Assembly: GCA_036271855.1 (NCBI GenBank)
Contig: DATAZV010000413.1
Location: 1-8,170, forward strand
Length of the DNA stretch: 8,170 bases
Source of the DNA: JAQGMJ01 sp036271855
GTDB lineage: Bacteria; Pseudomonadota; Gammaproteobacteria; Burkholderiales; JAEUOS01
Direction: 5' to 3'
The notes under the pieces were generated by a model. The model was not told the origin of the DNA. It did no database searches and worked only from the letters and a program-made list of their open reading frames with translations. The position numbers were made by a program, and so were the translations under genes. Shown in pieces: positions 1 through 6,580 of the stretch; the stretch's first letter is position 1, and each line of letters opens with the position of its first letter.

Positions 1-1079
1 GAGGTCAGCTCCTTGGCGTTGCTGGGCTGCTTGAAGGGCTTGCCGGAGATGTAGTAATGGACCGCCGGCAGGGTGGCGGCGACCAGCACCTCGCCACTGC
101 CCTGGCGCCGCACCTGGTCGCGGTTGACGCGGCCGTCGCACCAGTGCTGGTAGAGGTTGATCAGCAGTTGCTCGCAGCCGGGCTGCATGCAGTCCTCGCC
201 CAGGCCCAGGTGCGCCGGGGTCTCGCCCTTGCGCAGCAGGATCACGCGATTCTTCAATGACAGCGCGATCTCGCTGATGTCGATATAGCGCACTTCCGCG
301 CCGCCTGCTTCATTCCTGTAGCCGCCGCGCAGGGAAGCCAGGTCGACCATCAGCGGCGGCTTCACCGGCGAGGCCGGCGGGCTGTTGCCGGCGGTGATTT
401 TCGCCGCCCAGCGCTCCAGCCAGCGCATGATCATCTGCATCTGCTTGCCCGACCACTCGCCGGAGGAACCGACGGCCGTGAGCAGGGCCTGGGTGTAGGC
501 GGCGATGCAGGTGGAGGCCGGGGTTTCCTTCTGGATCGGGTCCTTCACCTTCTCGGCCTGCACCTCGAGGGACTCGGCGGCGCGGTACAGGGTATGCAGC
601 ATGGCCCACTCGCTGCCGGGCAGCTGGCAACTGGCGCGCACGTAGTCGAACATCACGCGCATTTGCGCGTCGAGCGCGCGGTGGCAGGCGGTGGCCGCGG
701 CCGACTTCAGGTCGCGCTCGCCGTTGACCAGGCTTTGCACGCAGATCTGGTAACCCAGGCCGTAGGCGCGCCACAGGCCGGCGGCGCCCTGGAAGGCGGA
801 CAGTTCGAGGTCGGCCATCGGCAGCGGGCGCTGGGTAAATTTTTTCGCCGCCTCCGACTGCACGAAGGCGATCGATTCGCGCATCTTCTCCAGGATGTCG
901 AACAGCACCGGCAGCGGCAGGCCGGCGCGGGTGAGGGCGTCGACCTGGGCGCGCAACACCCCCTGGGCGGTGGCGGCGTTCGTCAGGGGCAGCGCCTCAA
1001 GCCAGTCTTCGCATGCCTTGACGGTGGTGAAGGCAGGCGCGGCGCCACCGGGTTGGGGCAGGACGAGTCGAATGGACAT
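1..1079 (-). CDS. Conserved protein of unknown function, N-terminal 359 residues (C-terminus outside window)
   Basis: An uninterrupted minus-strand frame runs from ATG at 1079 (MSIRLVLPQPGG) through 359 codons to the window edge, so the 3' end is missing. It is largely helical, soluble-looking, with no signal peptide or membrane segment. Visible stretches include ACEDWLEALPLTNAATAQG (about residues 22-40), LFDILEKMRESIAFVQSEAA (59-78) and HYYISGKPFKQPSNAKELT near the cut. From memory this pattern matches conserved hypothetical proteins of about 550-650 residues in Rhodocyclales-type betaproteobacteria, some perhaps ending in a PilZ-like domain. That is recollection, not a search, and the decisive C-terminal part is not here. 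No catalytic motif is seen, so no function is assigned. The ribosome site is weak (AGATCATAGGT ends next to the ATG). A 26-bp palindrome lies 55 bp upstream of the start. The gene follows the di-iron protein gene after 260 bp and probably has its own promoter. Confidence 0.82.
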   Translation of the reverse strand, partial: MSIRLVLPQPGGAAPAFTTVKACEDWLEALPLTNAATAQGVLRAQVDALTRAGLPLPVLFDILEKMRESIAFVQSEAAKKFTQRPLPMADLELSAFQGAAGLWRAYGLGYQICVQSLVNGERDLKSAAATACHRALDAQMRVMFDYVRASCQLPGSEWAMLHTLYRAAESLEVQAEKVKDPIQKETPASTCIAAYTQALLTAVGSSGEWSGKQMQMIMRWLERWAAKITAGNSPPASPVKPPLMVDLASLRGGYRNEAGGAEVRYIDISEIALSLKNRVILLRKGETPAHLGLGEDCMQPGCEQLLINLYQHWCDGRVNRDQVRRQGSGEVLVAATLPAVHYYISGKPFKQPSNAKELT

Positions 1080-1134
1080 ACCTATGATCTGGGGCGGACC
1101 GGGGTGGCCGAAATGGGTGACTGAAAGCAAACAC

Positions 1135-1160
1135 TAATACACGGCAATTGCCGTGTATTA
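1135..1160. promoter_or_regulatory. Perfect 26-bp palindrome, candidate operator (or terminator)
   Basis: The half-site TAATACACGGCAA is followed directly by its exact reverse complement, with the axis between 1147 and 1148 and no mismatch. The flanking C/C pair at 1134/1161 ends the symmetry. It is AT-richer than its surroundings and lies 55 bp upstream of the minus-strand start at 1079, which fits an operator for a homodimeric regulator. Alternatively the RNA can fold as an 11-bp stem with an AATT loop. The minus-strand sequence after it (GTGTTTGCTTTC) is moderately T-rich, so it could terminate transcription arriving from the di-iron gene. I do not recognise the motif as the site of a named regulator. 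Confidence 0.55.
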
Positions 1161-1175
1161 CCCGCTGCAACACGA

Positions 1176-1209
1176 AGTGCGCGCGCCGGCTCCACCGATA
1201 GCGCGCACT
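1176..1209. repeat. Inverted repeat, 9-bp arms with 16-nt spacer
   Basis: AGTGCGCGC at 1176-1184 is the reverse complement of GCGCGCACT at 1201-1209. It lies in the non-coding gap between the di-iron gene and the leftmost gene. There is no T-run on either side, so it is not a classic terminator. In GC-rich DNA such arms can arise by chance; a role is not claimed. Confidence 0.3.
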
Positions 1210-1286
1210 GCGGGCCGCAGTTACGCCACTATCCTACCCCAAAGCACGGGATACCGGCACAACTCGGCAGGGTATACCGCGGGTTT

Positions 1287-1327
1287 CAGGCGCGCGTTAA
1301 CGAATTTTCACGCCAACCACGCGCCTG
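1287..1327 (-). terminator. Possible 3' hairpin after the di-iron protein gene
   Basis: CAGGCGCG (1287-1294) and CGCGCCTG (1320-1327) are perfectly complementary 8-bp arms around a 25-nt loop. The hairpin begins 12 nt beyond the stop codon of the minus-strand gene ending at 1340. No U-tract follows, so it may be an mRNA 3'-end stabiliser or chance structure rather than an intrinsic terminator. Confidence 0.25.
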
Positions 1328-1339
1328 CACCCGGCCCGG

Positions 1340-2224
1340 CTAGCCGAACATCATCAGGCGCGCCACCCCCAGCAGCGGCCACTTCAGGCCGCGGCGCAAA
1401 AAGGCCGGCATCGGCAGCAGCGCCAGCAGCATGGAGACGGCCATGCGATAGGGGTAGTGGCTTTTCGCCCAGGGGCCGAGCGAACGGTTGAAGCGGTCCC
1501 AGGCCAGCGCGATTTCGTCGGCGGTGGCGCCGGGGTGGCGCCCCAGGTAGGCGTGCTTGAAGGCGATGTTGGAGTCTTCGCCGCGCGCTTCGGCGACCCG
1601 CTTGAATACCGCGATGGTAATCGCCCAGAAGCCCAGGCCTTCGCTTTCGCGGTATTGCTTGAACAGCTTCTGGAACTGCTTGTAGTGGCGTACTTCGTCG
1701 CGCTTGATGCGCCCGGCCAGATCGCGCAGCACCGGCTCGCGGGTGCTGCGCTCGACGCCGTTGTACAGGGTGGCGGTGCCGATTTCGACCACGCAGCGCG
1801 CCGCCATTTCCAGGCCACGATAGTGTTCGAGCTGCTCCATGGTGCACATGGCGCCGTATTCCTCGGCGAAGCCGGCGTAGGCGCGGTCCCAGTCGAAATC
1901 GGGCCAGGCGGCCAGGGCGTAGGCGCGCAGGGCGTCGCCGTGCTGGATTTCCTCGCTGCGCCATTGTTCATTGAGCCAGGCGCTGGCGGCGGCGTCGTCG
2001 GCGTAGCGGCGGCCCAGGTTGGCGGTGTAGAGGTCGGCGAGGATTTCGACGAAGGAGGCGGAGATCACCAGGTAAAACAGCGACTCGTCGTCGGCGATGT
2101 CTTCGCGGCGCACGGCGCCGAAGTCGATCTCGTCCAGGCGCCAATGGCGCTGGCCGGCGGGGTAGGCGCCGGACTGACCGCCGGGTTCGCCGCCGAGTTT
2201 ACCGATGGGGTAAGCCGGATTCAT
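1340..2224 (-). CDS. Ferritin-like di-iron protein (acyl-ACP-desaturase/ferritin superfamily)
   Basis: Numbering here is from the upstream ATG at 2338, the longest reading (332 residues). The protein is helical with a complete set of carboxylate-bridged di-iron ligands: E98 (SFVEILADLY), E130-x-x-H133 (EEIQHG), E185 (VVEIGTATLY) and E215-x-x-H218 (DEVRHY). The two ExxH motifs and the spacing of the four helices resemble acyl-ACP desaturases and other ferritin-like oxidases. The last 30 residues are hydrophobic (VSMLLALLPMPAF, PLLGVARLMMF) and may contact the membrane. I prefer the start at 2224 (MNPAYPIGKLGG, 294 residues) because the ATG at 2338 abuts a very strong hairpin that would bury its ribosome site, and the extra 38 residues look non-conserved in character. 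Neither start has a convincing Shine-Dalgarno. Substrate unknown: an oxygenase/desaturase-like enzyme or an iron/redox protein. It follows the large oxidoreductase on the same strand. Confidence 0.85.
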   Translation of the reverse strand: MNPAYPIGKLGGEPGGQSGAYPAGQRHWRLDEIDFGAVRREDIADDESLFYLVISASFVEILADLYTANLGRRYADDAAASAWLNEQWRSEEIQHGDALRAYALAAWPDFDWDRAYAGFAEEYGAMCTMEQLEHYRGLEMAARCVVEIGTATLYNGVERSTREPVLRDLAGRIKRDEVRHYKQFQKLFKQYRESEGLGFWAITIAVFKRVAEARGEDSNIAFKHAYLGRHPGATADEIALAWDRFNRSLGPWAKSHYPYRMAVSMLLALLPMPAFLRRGLKWPLLGVARLMMFG

Positions 2225-2338
2225 GAATTTGAGCAGCGTTCTTGTAGGGAGCGGAAATAACCAGAACATGGGACCGCGACCGGCACGTAAAAGTTGCGGG
2301 CGCTCTCCCTTGAACGACAAGTTTAAACCATTCGTCAT

Positions 2339-2376
2339 ATCCCGGCCGGTTCGCGCCAGCGCGGACCGGCCGGGAT
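2339..2376. terminator. Very stable 17-bp hairpin at the 3' end of the oxidoreductase gene
   Basis: Arms 2339-2350 (ATCCCGGCCGGT) and 2365-2376 pair perfectly over 12 bp. The interior continues with a T-G wobble (2351/2364) and four more pairs (CGCG 2352-2355 with 2360-2363), leaving a CCAG loop. It starts 7 nt after the stop codon of the minus-strand gene ending at 2384, as a terminator would. However, the T-run (ATTTTT, 2375-2380) lies on the plus-strand side; the minus transcript has an A-run before the stem and no U-tract after it. It may stop antisense plus-strand transcription, or act as a U-tract-independent terminator or 3' stabiliser for the minus transcript. Confidence 0.6.
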
Positions 2377-2383
2377 TTTTCGA

Positions 2384-5300
2384 TCAAAGCAGGACGCGCT
2401 CGATGCCGCCGGCGTTGGCTTTGCGCACGTATTGGGTCATCCAGTCCGCACCCAGAACGTGGCGGGCGATCTCGACCACGATGTAATCCGCCTCCACCGG
2501 CATGTCGTGGCGAAAGCGCGACAAGCCCTGCAGGCAGGACGGACAGGAGGTGAGAATTTTCACATCATTTTGCAACTCGCCGCCCTCGCCTTCCACCTTG
2601 GCGACGATTTTGTTGACGCCCTTGCGCAACTCTTCTTCCTTGCGAAAGCGCACCTGGGTGGAAACATCGGGCCGGGTCACCGCAAGCGTCCCGGACTCGC
2701 CGCAGCAGCGCTCGTTGAGGTCGACCTTCTGGCCCATCAGGGTATTGACCACCTCGGTGGGCTTGTAGGTCTTCATCGGCGTGTGGCAGGGGTCGTGGTA
2801 CATGTAGCGCTGACCCGAAACGCCGTCGAGCTTGATGCCTTTTTCCATCAGGTATTCGTGGATGTCGAGCAGGCGGCAGCCGGGGAAAATCTTCTCGAAC
2901 TCGTACTTTTGCAACTGATCCATGCAGGTGCCGCAGGAGACGATGACGGTCTTGATGTCGAGGTAGTTGAGCGTGTTGGCGACGCGGTGGAACAGCACGC
3001 GGTTGTTGACCGTGATTTCCTGGCCCTTGTCGGCTTCGCCGGCGGCGTTTTGCGGGTAACCACAGCACAGATAACCGGGCGGCAGCACGGTTTGCGCGCC
3101 GACGTGATACAGCATCGCCTGCGTTGCCAGCCCGACTTGCGAGAACAGGCGCTCGGAGCCGCAGCCGGGGAAGTAGAACACCGCTTCCTGGTCGTCCTGG
3201 TTGATGGCGGGATTGCGGATGATCGGCACCACCTTGTCGTCTTCCACCCCGAGCAGGGCGCGCGCGGTCTTTTTCGGCAGGCCGCCGGGCATCGGCTTGT
3301 TGATGAAGTGGATCACCTGCTCGCGCACCGGCGCCTTGCCCACCGTGGCGGGCGGATGGCGCGTCTGGATGCGTGCGACGCGGGTACCGCGGGCGAACTG
3401 GAAGGCAGCGCGCTGCACCCGTCCGCCGAACTGCAGCAGGGAAAAGCGCAGGGCCTTGATGGTGGCGGGGTTGGTGGCGTTGAGAAAAGCCATCGCCGCC
3501 GTGGTGCCGGGGTTGAACTTCTTCTGGCCCAGCTTGCGCAACAGGTTGCGCATGTTCATCGAGACGTCGCCGAAGTCGATGTCCACCGGGCAAGGCGTCA
3601 AACATTTATGGCAGACCGTGCAATGGTCGGCGACGTCGCCGAACTCGTCGAAATGGCGCACTGAAATGCCGCGGCGGGTCTGCTCCTCGTACAAAAACGC
3701 TTCGATCAGCAGCGAGGTGGCGAGAATCTTGTTGCGCGGGCTGTAGAGCAGGTTGGCGCGCGGCACGTGGGTGGCGCATACCGGCTTGCATTTGCCGCAG
3801 CGCAGGCAGTCTTTCACCGAATCGGCGATGGAGCCGATTTCGCTTTGCTCCAGGATCAGGGATTCGGTGCCGAGCAGGGCGAAGGACGGCGTGTAGGCGC
3901 GCGTCATGTCGCCGCCGGGCAGGAGCTTGCCCTTGTTGAAGCGGCCGTGCGGGTCGACCTTTTGCTTGTAGTCGCGGAAGGTGGCGATTTCGTCGTCGTG
4001 CAGGTACTCCAGCTTGGTGATGCCGATGCCGTGCTCGCCGGAAATCACCCCGCCCAGGTCTCGCGCCAACTGCATGATGCGGGCCACCGCCGCGTTGGCT
4101 TCCTGCAGCATCTCGTAATTGTCGGAATTGACCGGGATGTTGGTGTGCACATTGCCGTCGCCGGCGTGCATGTGCAGGGCGATCCAGGTGCGGCCGGAGA
4201 GTACGTCCTTGTGCGTCTTTTCGATGCCCTTGAACAGTTCGGCATAGGCGGCGCCGCTAAAGATTTCCTGCAGCGGCGCGCGCAACTCGCTCTTCCACGA
4301 CACCCGCATGGTGTGGTTTTGCACCATCTCGAAAATGCTCGCGTGCTGCGGCATGGTCAGCGGGTCGCCTTTCACGCCGAGGGCGCACAGGGCCATGGCG
4401 CGGTCCACCACCTTGGCATCGAGGCTGTCGCGCACCGCCTGCCAGCGCACCTTGACGGTGGCCAGCAGGGCTTGCGCTTCGCGCACCCGCTCGTCCAGCA
4501 ACTCGTCGCGCGACAGCGAGTCGTCGTCGGGATTGACCGGCAGCACCGGCTGCGCCAGGTAGGCGGCGAGGGCGTCGATCAGCTTGAGCTTGTTGCTGAT
4601 CGACAGTTCGATGTTGATGCGCTCGACGCCGTCCGAGTAGTCGCCCAGGCGCGGCAGCGGGATCACCACGTCTTCGTTGATCTTGAAGGCGTTGGTATGC
4701 TTCGAGATGGCGGCGGTACGGGCGCGGTCCAGCCAGAATTTCTTGCGCGTCTCGCTGGAGACGGCGACAAAGCCCTCGGCGCCGCGCGCATTGCAAATGC
4801 GCACCACTTCGCTGGTGGCGCGGGCCACCGCGTTTTCGTCGTCGCCGGTGATGTCGCCGAACAGGGCCATTTTCGGCAACTGGCCGCGGCGCGACTTGGT
4901 GGCGTAGCCGACCGCGCGCAGATAACGTTCGTCCAGGTGTTCCAGGCCGGCCAGCACGGCGCCGCCCTTTTTGGTTTCGCTGTCGAGATAATCTTTCACC
5001 TCGACGATGGCCGGCACCGAGTCGCGCACCTGGCCGAAAAACTCCAGGCAGACGGTGCGGGTGAACTTCGGCATGCGATGCAAAATGAAGCGCGCGGAGG
5101 TGATGATGCCGTCGCAGCCTTCCTTCTGGATGCCGGGGAGGCCGGCCAGGAATTTGTCGGTAACGTCCTTGCCGAGGCCTTCTTTACGGAATTTGGCGCC
5201 GGGGATTTTCAACGCCTCGGGTGCGCCCTCGGGCGTACGGCCATCCTTCGCAAAACGCTGCACTTCGAAGCGCGCGTATTCGACGTCGTGGATCTTGCCC

Positions 5301-6337
5301 AGGTTGTGGTCCAGGCGCGTGACTTCGATCAGGTAGCCGTCGGCGTTGACCATCCGCCATGAGGCCAGGTTGTCGATCGCCGTGCCCCACAACACGGCTT
5401 TTTTGCCGCCGGCGTTCATCGCGACGTTGCCGCCGATGCAGGAAGCGTCGGCCGAGGTGGGGTCCACCGCGAACACCAGGCCTTGGGCTTCGGCGGCTTC
5501 CATCACCCGGCGCGTGACCACGCCGGCGCCGCAGTCGATCACCGCATAGTCGCGCGCGACGCCGGGCAGGCGCACCTGCTCGACCTTACCGAGCGCGTCA
5601 AGTTTTTCCGTATTGACTACCGCCGACCATTTGGTCAGGGGCACGGCGCCGCCGGTGTAGCCGGTGCCGCCGCCGCGCGGGATGATGGTCAGACCCAACT
5701 CAAACAATTCGCGCGCCAGCTCGGCGCATTCGGCTTCGCTGTCCGGGTAGAGAATGACGAAGGGGTATTCGACGCGCCAGTCGGTGGCGTCCGTCACGTG
5801 CGAGACGCGCGACATGCCGTCGAAGGCGATGTTGTCCTTGCGCGTGATTCTGGAGAGGCGCTTGACACAGGCGCGGCGCAGGCGGTCCATTTCGCCGAAG
5901 TCGGACTCGAAATCGGTGACGGCTTTTTTCGCGCTGGTGATCAGCTTGTCCACCTTGTCGCCGACATCCGGGCCGCGGCCTTGCGCGGCGTAGCCGGCGC
6001 GGCGCTTTTCCATGTCGTTCAGCCGATGATGCAGGGCATCGACCAGCGCGGCGCGGCGCTTCGGGTTGTCCAGCAGGTCGTCCTGCAGATAGGGATTGCG
6101 CTGCACCACCCAGATGTCGCCCAGCACCTCGTAGAGCATGCGCGCGGAACGGCCGGTGCGGCGCTCGCCGCGTAGTTCTTCCAGCACTTGCCACATCTCG
6201 GCGCCGAGCAGGCGGATCACGATCTCGCGGTCGGAGAAGGAGGTGTAGTTGTAGGGAATCTCGCGCAGGCGCGCCGGGGCGTCGGGCAGCGCGGCTTCGG
6301 GCAGGGAGTCGGCGGGGGGGTGCGACAAGTCGGTCAT
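2384..6337 (-). CDS. Fused FAD-linked oxidase / 4Fe-4S / CCG-domain oxidoreductase with N-terminal DUF3683-type domain
   Basis: A 1317-residue cytoplasmic respiratory-type dehydrogenase, probably for a D-2-hydroxyacid (D-lactate, glycolate or 2-hydroxyglutarate type). Order: DUF3683-like helical region (about 25-150); FAD-binding type 4 domain (about 185-420) with RGGGTGYTGG at 221-230 and DPTSADASCIGGNVAMNAGG at 292-311; FAD-oxidase C-terminal domain (about 430-805) with HMHAGDGNVH 722-731, SGEHGIG 766-772 and FNKGK 800-804; two 4Fe-4S motifs, C844/C847/C850/C854 and C906/C909/C912/C916; two cysteine-rich CCG domains with C1059, CCG 1091-1093, C1135/C1138, then HDPCH 1181-1185, CCG 1211-1213, C1265/C1268. 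All motifs are intact. This is GlcD plus GlcF in one chain, like E. coli YdiJ (about 1018 residues) but longer at the N-terminus. ATG 6337 lacks a good ribosome site; it precedes the REIPYNYTSFSDREIV block by about 24 residues. Substrate is not determinable here. Confidence 0.95.
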   Translation of the reverse strand: MTDLSHPPADSLPEAALPDAPARLREIPYNYTSFSDREIVIRLLGAEMWQVLEELRGERRTGRSARMLYEVLGDIWVVQRNPYLQDDLLDNPKRRAALVDALHHRLNDMEKRRAGYAAQGRGPDVGDKVDKLITSAKKAVTDFESDFGEMDRLRRACVKRLSRITRKDNIAFDGMSRVSHVTDATDWRVEYPFVILYPDSEAECAELARELFELGLTIIPRGGGTGYTGGAVPLTKWSAVVNTEKLDALGKVEQVRLPGVARDYAVIDCGAGVVTRRVMEAAEAQGLVFAVDPTSADASCIGGNVAMNAGGKKAVLWGTAIDNLASWRMVNADGYLIEVTRLDHNLGKIHDVEYARFEVQRFAKDGRTPEGAPEALKIPGAKFRKEGLGKDVTDKFLAGLPGIQKEGCDGIITSARFILHRMPKFTRTVCLEFFGQVRDSVPAIVEVKDYLDSETKKGGAVLAGLEHLDERYLRAVGYATKSRRGQLPKMALFGDITGDDENAVARATSEVVRICNARGAEGFVAVSSETRKKFWLDRARTAAISKHTNAFKINEDVVIPLPRLGDYSDGVERINIELSISNKLKLIDALAAYLAQPVLPVNPDDDSLSRDELLDERVREAQALLATVKVRWQAVRDSLDAKVVDRAMALCALGVKGDPLTMPQHASIFEMVQNHTMRVSWKSELRAPLQEIFSGAAYAELFKGIEKTHKDVLSGRTWIALHMHAGDGNVHTNIPVNSDNYEMLQEANAAVARIMQLARDLGGVISGEHGIGITKLEYLHDDEIATFRDYKQKVDPHGRFNKGKLLPGGDMTRAYTPSFALLGTESLILEQSEIGSIADSVKDCLRCGKCKPVCATHVPRANLLYSPRNKILATSLLIEAFLYEEQTRRGISVRHFDEFGDVADHCTVCHKCLTPCPVDIDFGDVSMNMRNLLRKLGQKKFNPGTTAAMAFLNATNPATIKALRFSLLQFGGRVQRAAFQFARGTRVARIQTRHPPATVGKAPVREQVIHFINKPMPGGLPKKTARALLGVEDDKVVPIIRNPAINQDDQEAVFYFPGCGSERLFSQVGLATQAMLYHVGAQTVLPPGYLCCGYPQNAAGEADKGQEITVNNRVLFHRVANTLNYLDIKTVIVSCGTCMDQLQKYEFEKIFPGCRLLDIHEYLMEKGIKLDGVSGQRYMYHDPCHTPMKTYKPTEVVNTLMGQKVDLNERCCGESGTLAVTRPDVSTQVRFRKEEELRKGVNKIVAKVEGEGGELQNDVKILTSCPSCLQGLSRFRHDMPVEADYIVVEIARHVLGADWMTQYVRKANAGGIERVLL

Positions 6338-6580
6338 TTTTTTAGAGCCGGCGCGAGCCGCACTCGGTGGTGCGGTTCATCTTGATTCAGGTCAAGAATT
6401 TTACCGCAGTGCAATAAGCAAAGGGGCCAGCAACCCTAGGGGCGGTGCGGCTATGCGTGCGGCAAGCGAAAATGCGCGCGACGGGTAAAAACATTTGGCG
6501 CTCCCTTGCACTTCAGACCGGCGCGGCACGCCGGCGTTCCGCGCGGCTGCTTAAGGGGCTGGTATGACCCCGCGCATTCC
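6338..6580. other. Intergenic region between transporter and oxidoreductase genes
   Basis: Non-coding stretch of 243 bp. Besides the FNR-like box it holds two weak hairpin candidates downstream of the transporter stop: GGGG (6555-6558) with CCCC (6568-6571) around 9 nt, and GCGCGG (6521-6526) with CCGCGC (6539-6544) enclosing the palindrome ACGCCGGCGT. Neither is followed by a proper U-tract on the minus strand. A CCCTAGGG palindrome is at 6434-6441. I see no small gene with a ribosome site. Confidence 0.4.
6382..6395. promoter_or_regulatory. FNR/Anr-type box upstream of the fused oxidoreductase
   Basis: TTGATTCAGGTCAA matches the FNR/Anr consensus TTGAT-N4-ATCAA at 9 of 10 defined positions (one G for A), with flanking symmetry extending to CTTGA-N6-TCAAG. 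Its centre is about 51 bp upstream of the ATG at 6337. A possible -10 (TAAAAT, minus strand, 6398-6403) lies just upstream of the box, with no good -35. If that -10 is used, the box covers the transcription start and the regulator would repress. If the real start is nearer the gene, activation is possible, but I see no matching -10 there. The direction of control is inference. Confidence 0.5.

Noticed and set aside
310..774. 154-codon minus-strand frame in the leftmost region
   Set aside because: It is R/P/G-rich and overlaps, in another frame, the uninterrupted 359-codon reading that starts at 1079.
594..1124. 176-codon plus-strand frame in the leftmost region
   Set aside because: Antisense to the 1079 gene, composition typical of a shadow, and it runs out into the non-coding gap.
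1457..2260. 267-codon plus-strand frame opposite the di-iron protein
   Set aside because: The opposite strand holds all six di-iron ligands in order; the plus frame shows no motif or ribosome site.
2221..2286. Possible 21-codon leader reading frame (GTG at 2286) whose TGA overlaps the ATG at 2224
   Set aside because: The overlap is the kind seen in translational coupling, but the nearest Shine-Dalgarno-like AAGGGAGAG is about 16 nt from the GTG, too far, and the peptide has no feature suggesting attenuation.
3767..5362. 531-codon open frame on the plus strand antisense to the oxidoreductase
   Set aside because: It lies wholly opposite conserved FAD-oxidase motifs and has no recognisable domain; long antisense frames are expected at this GC content.
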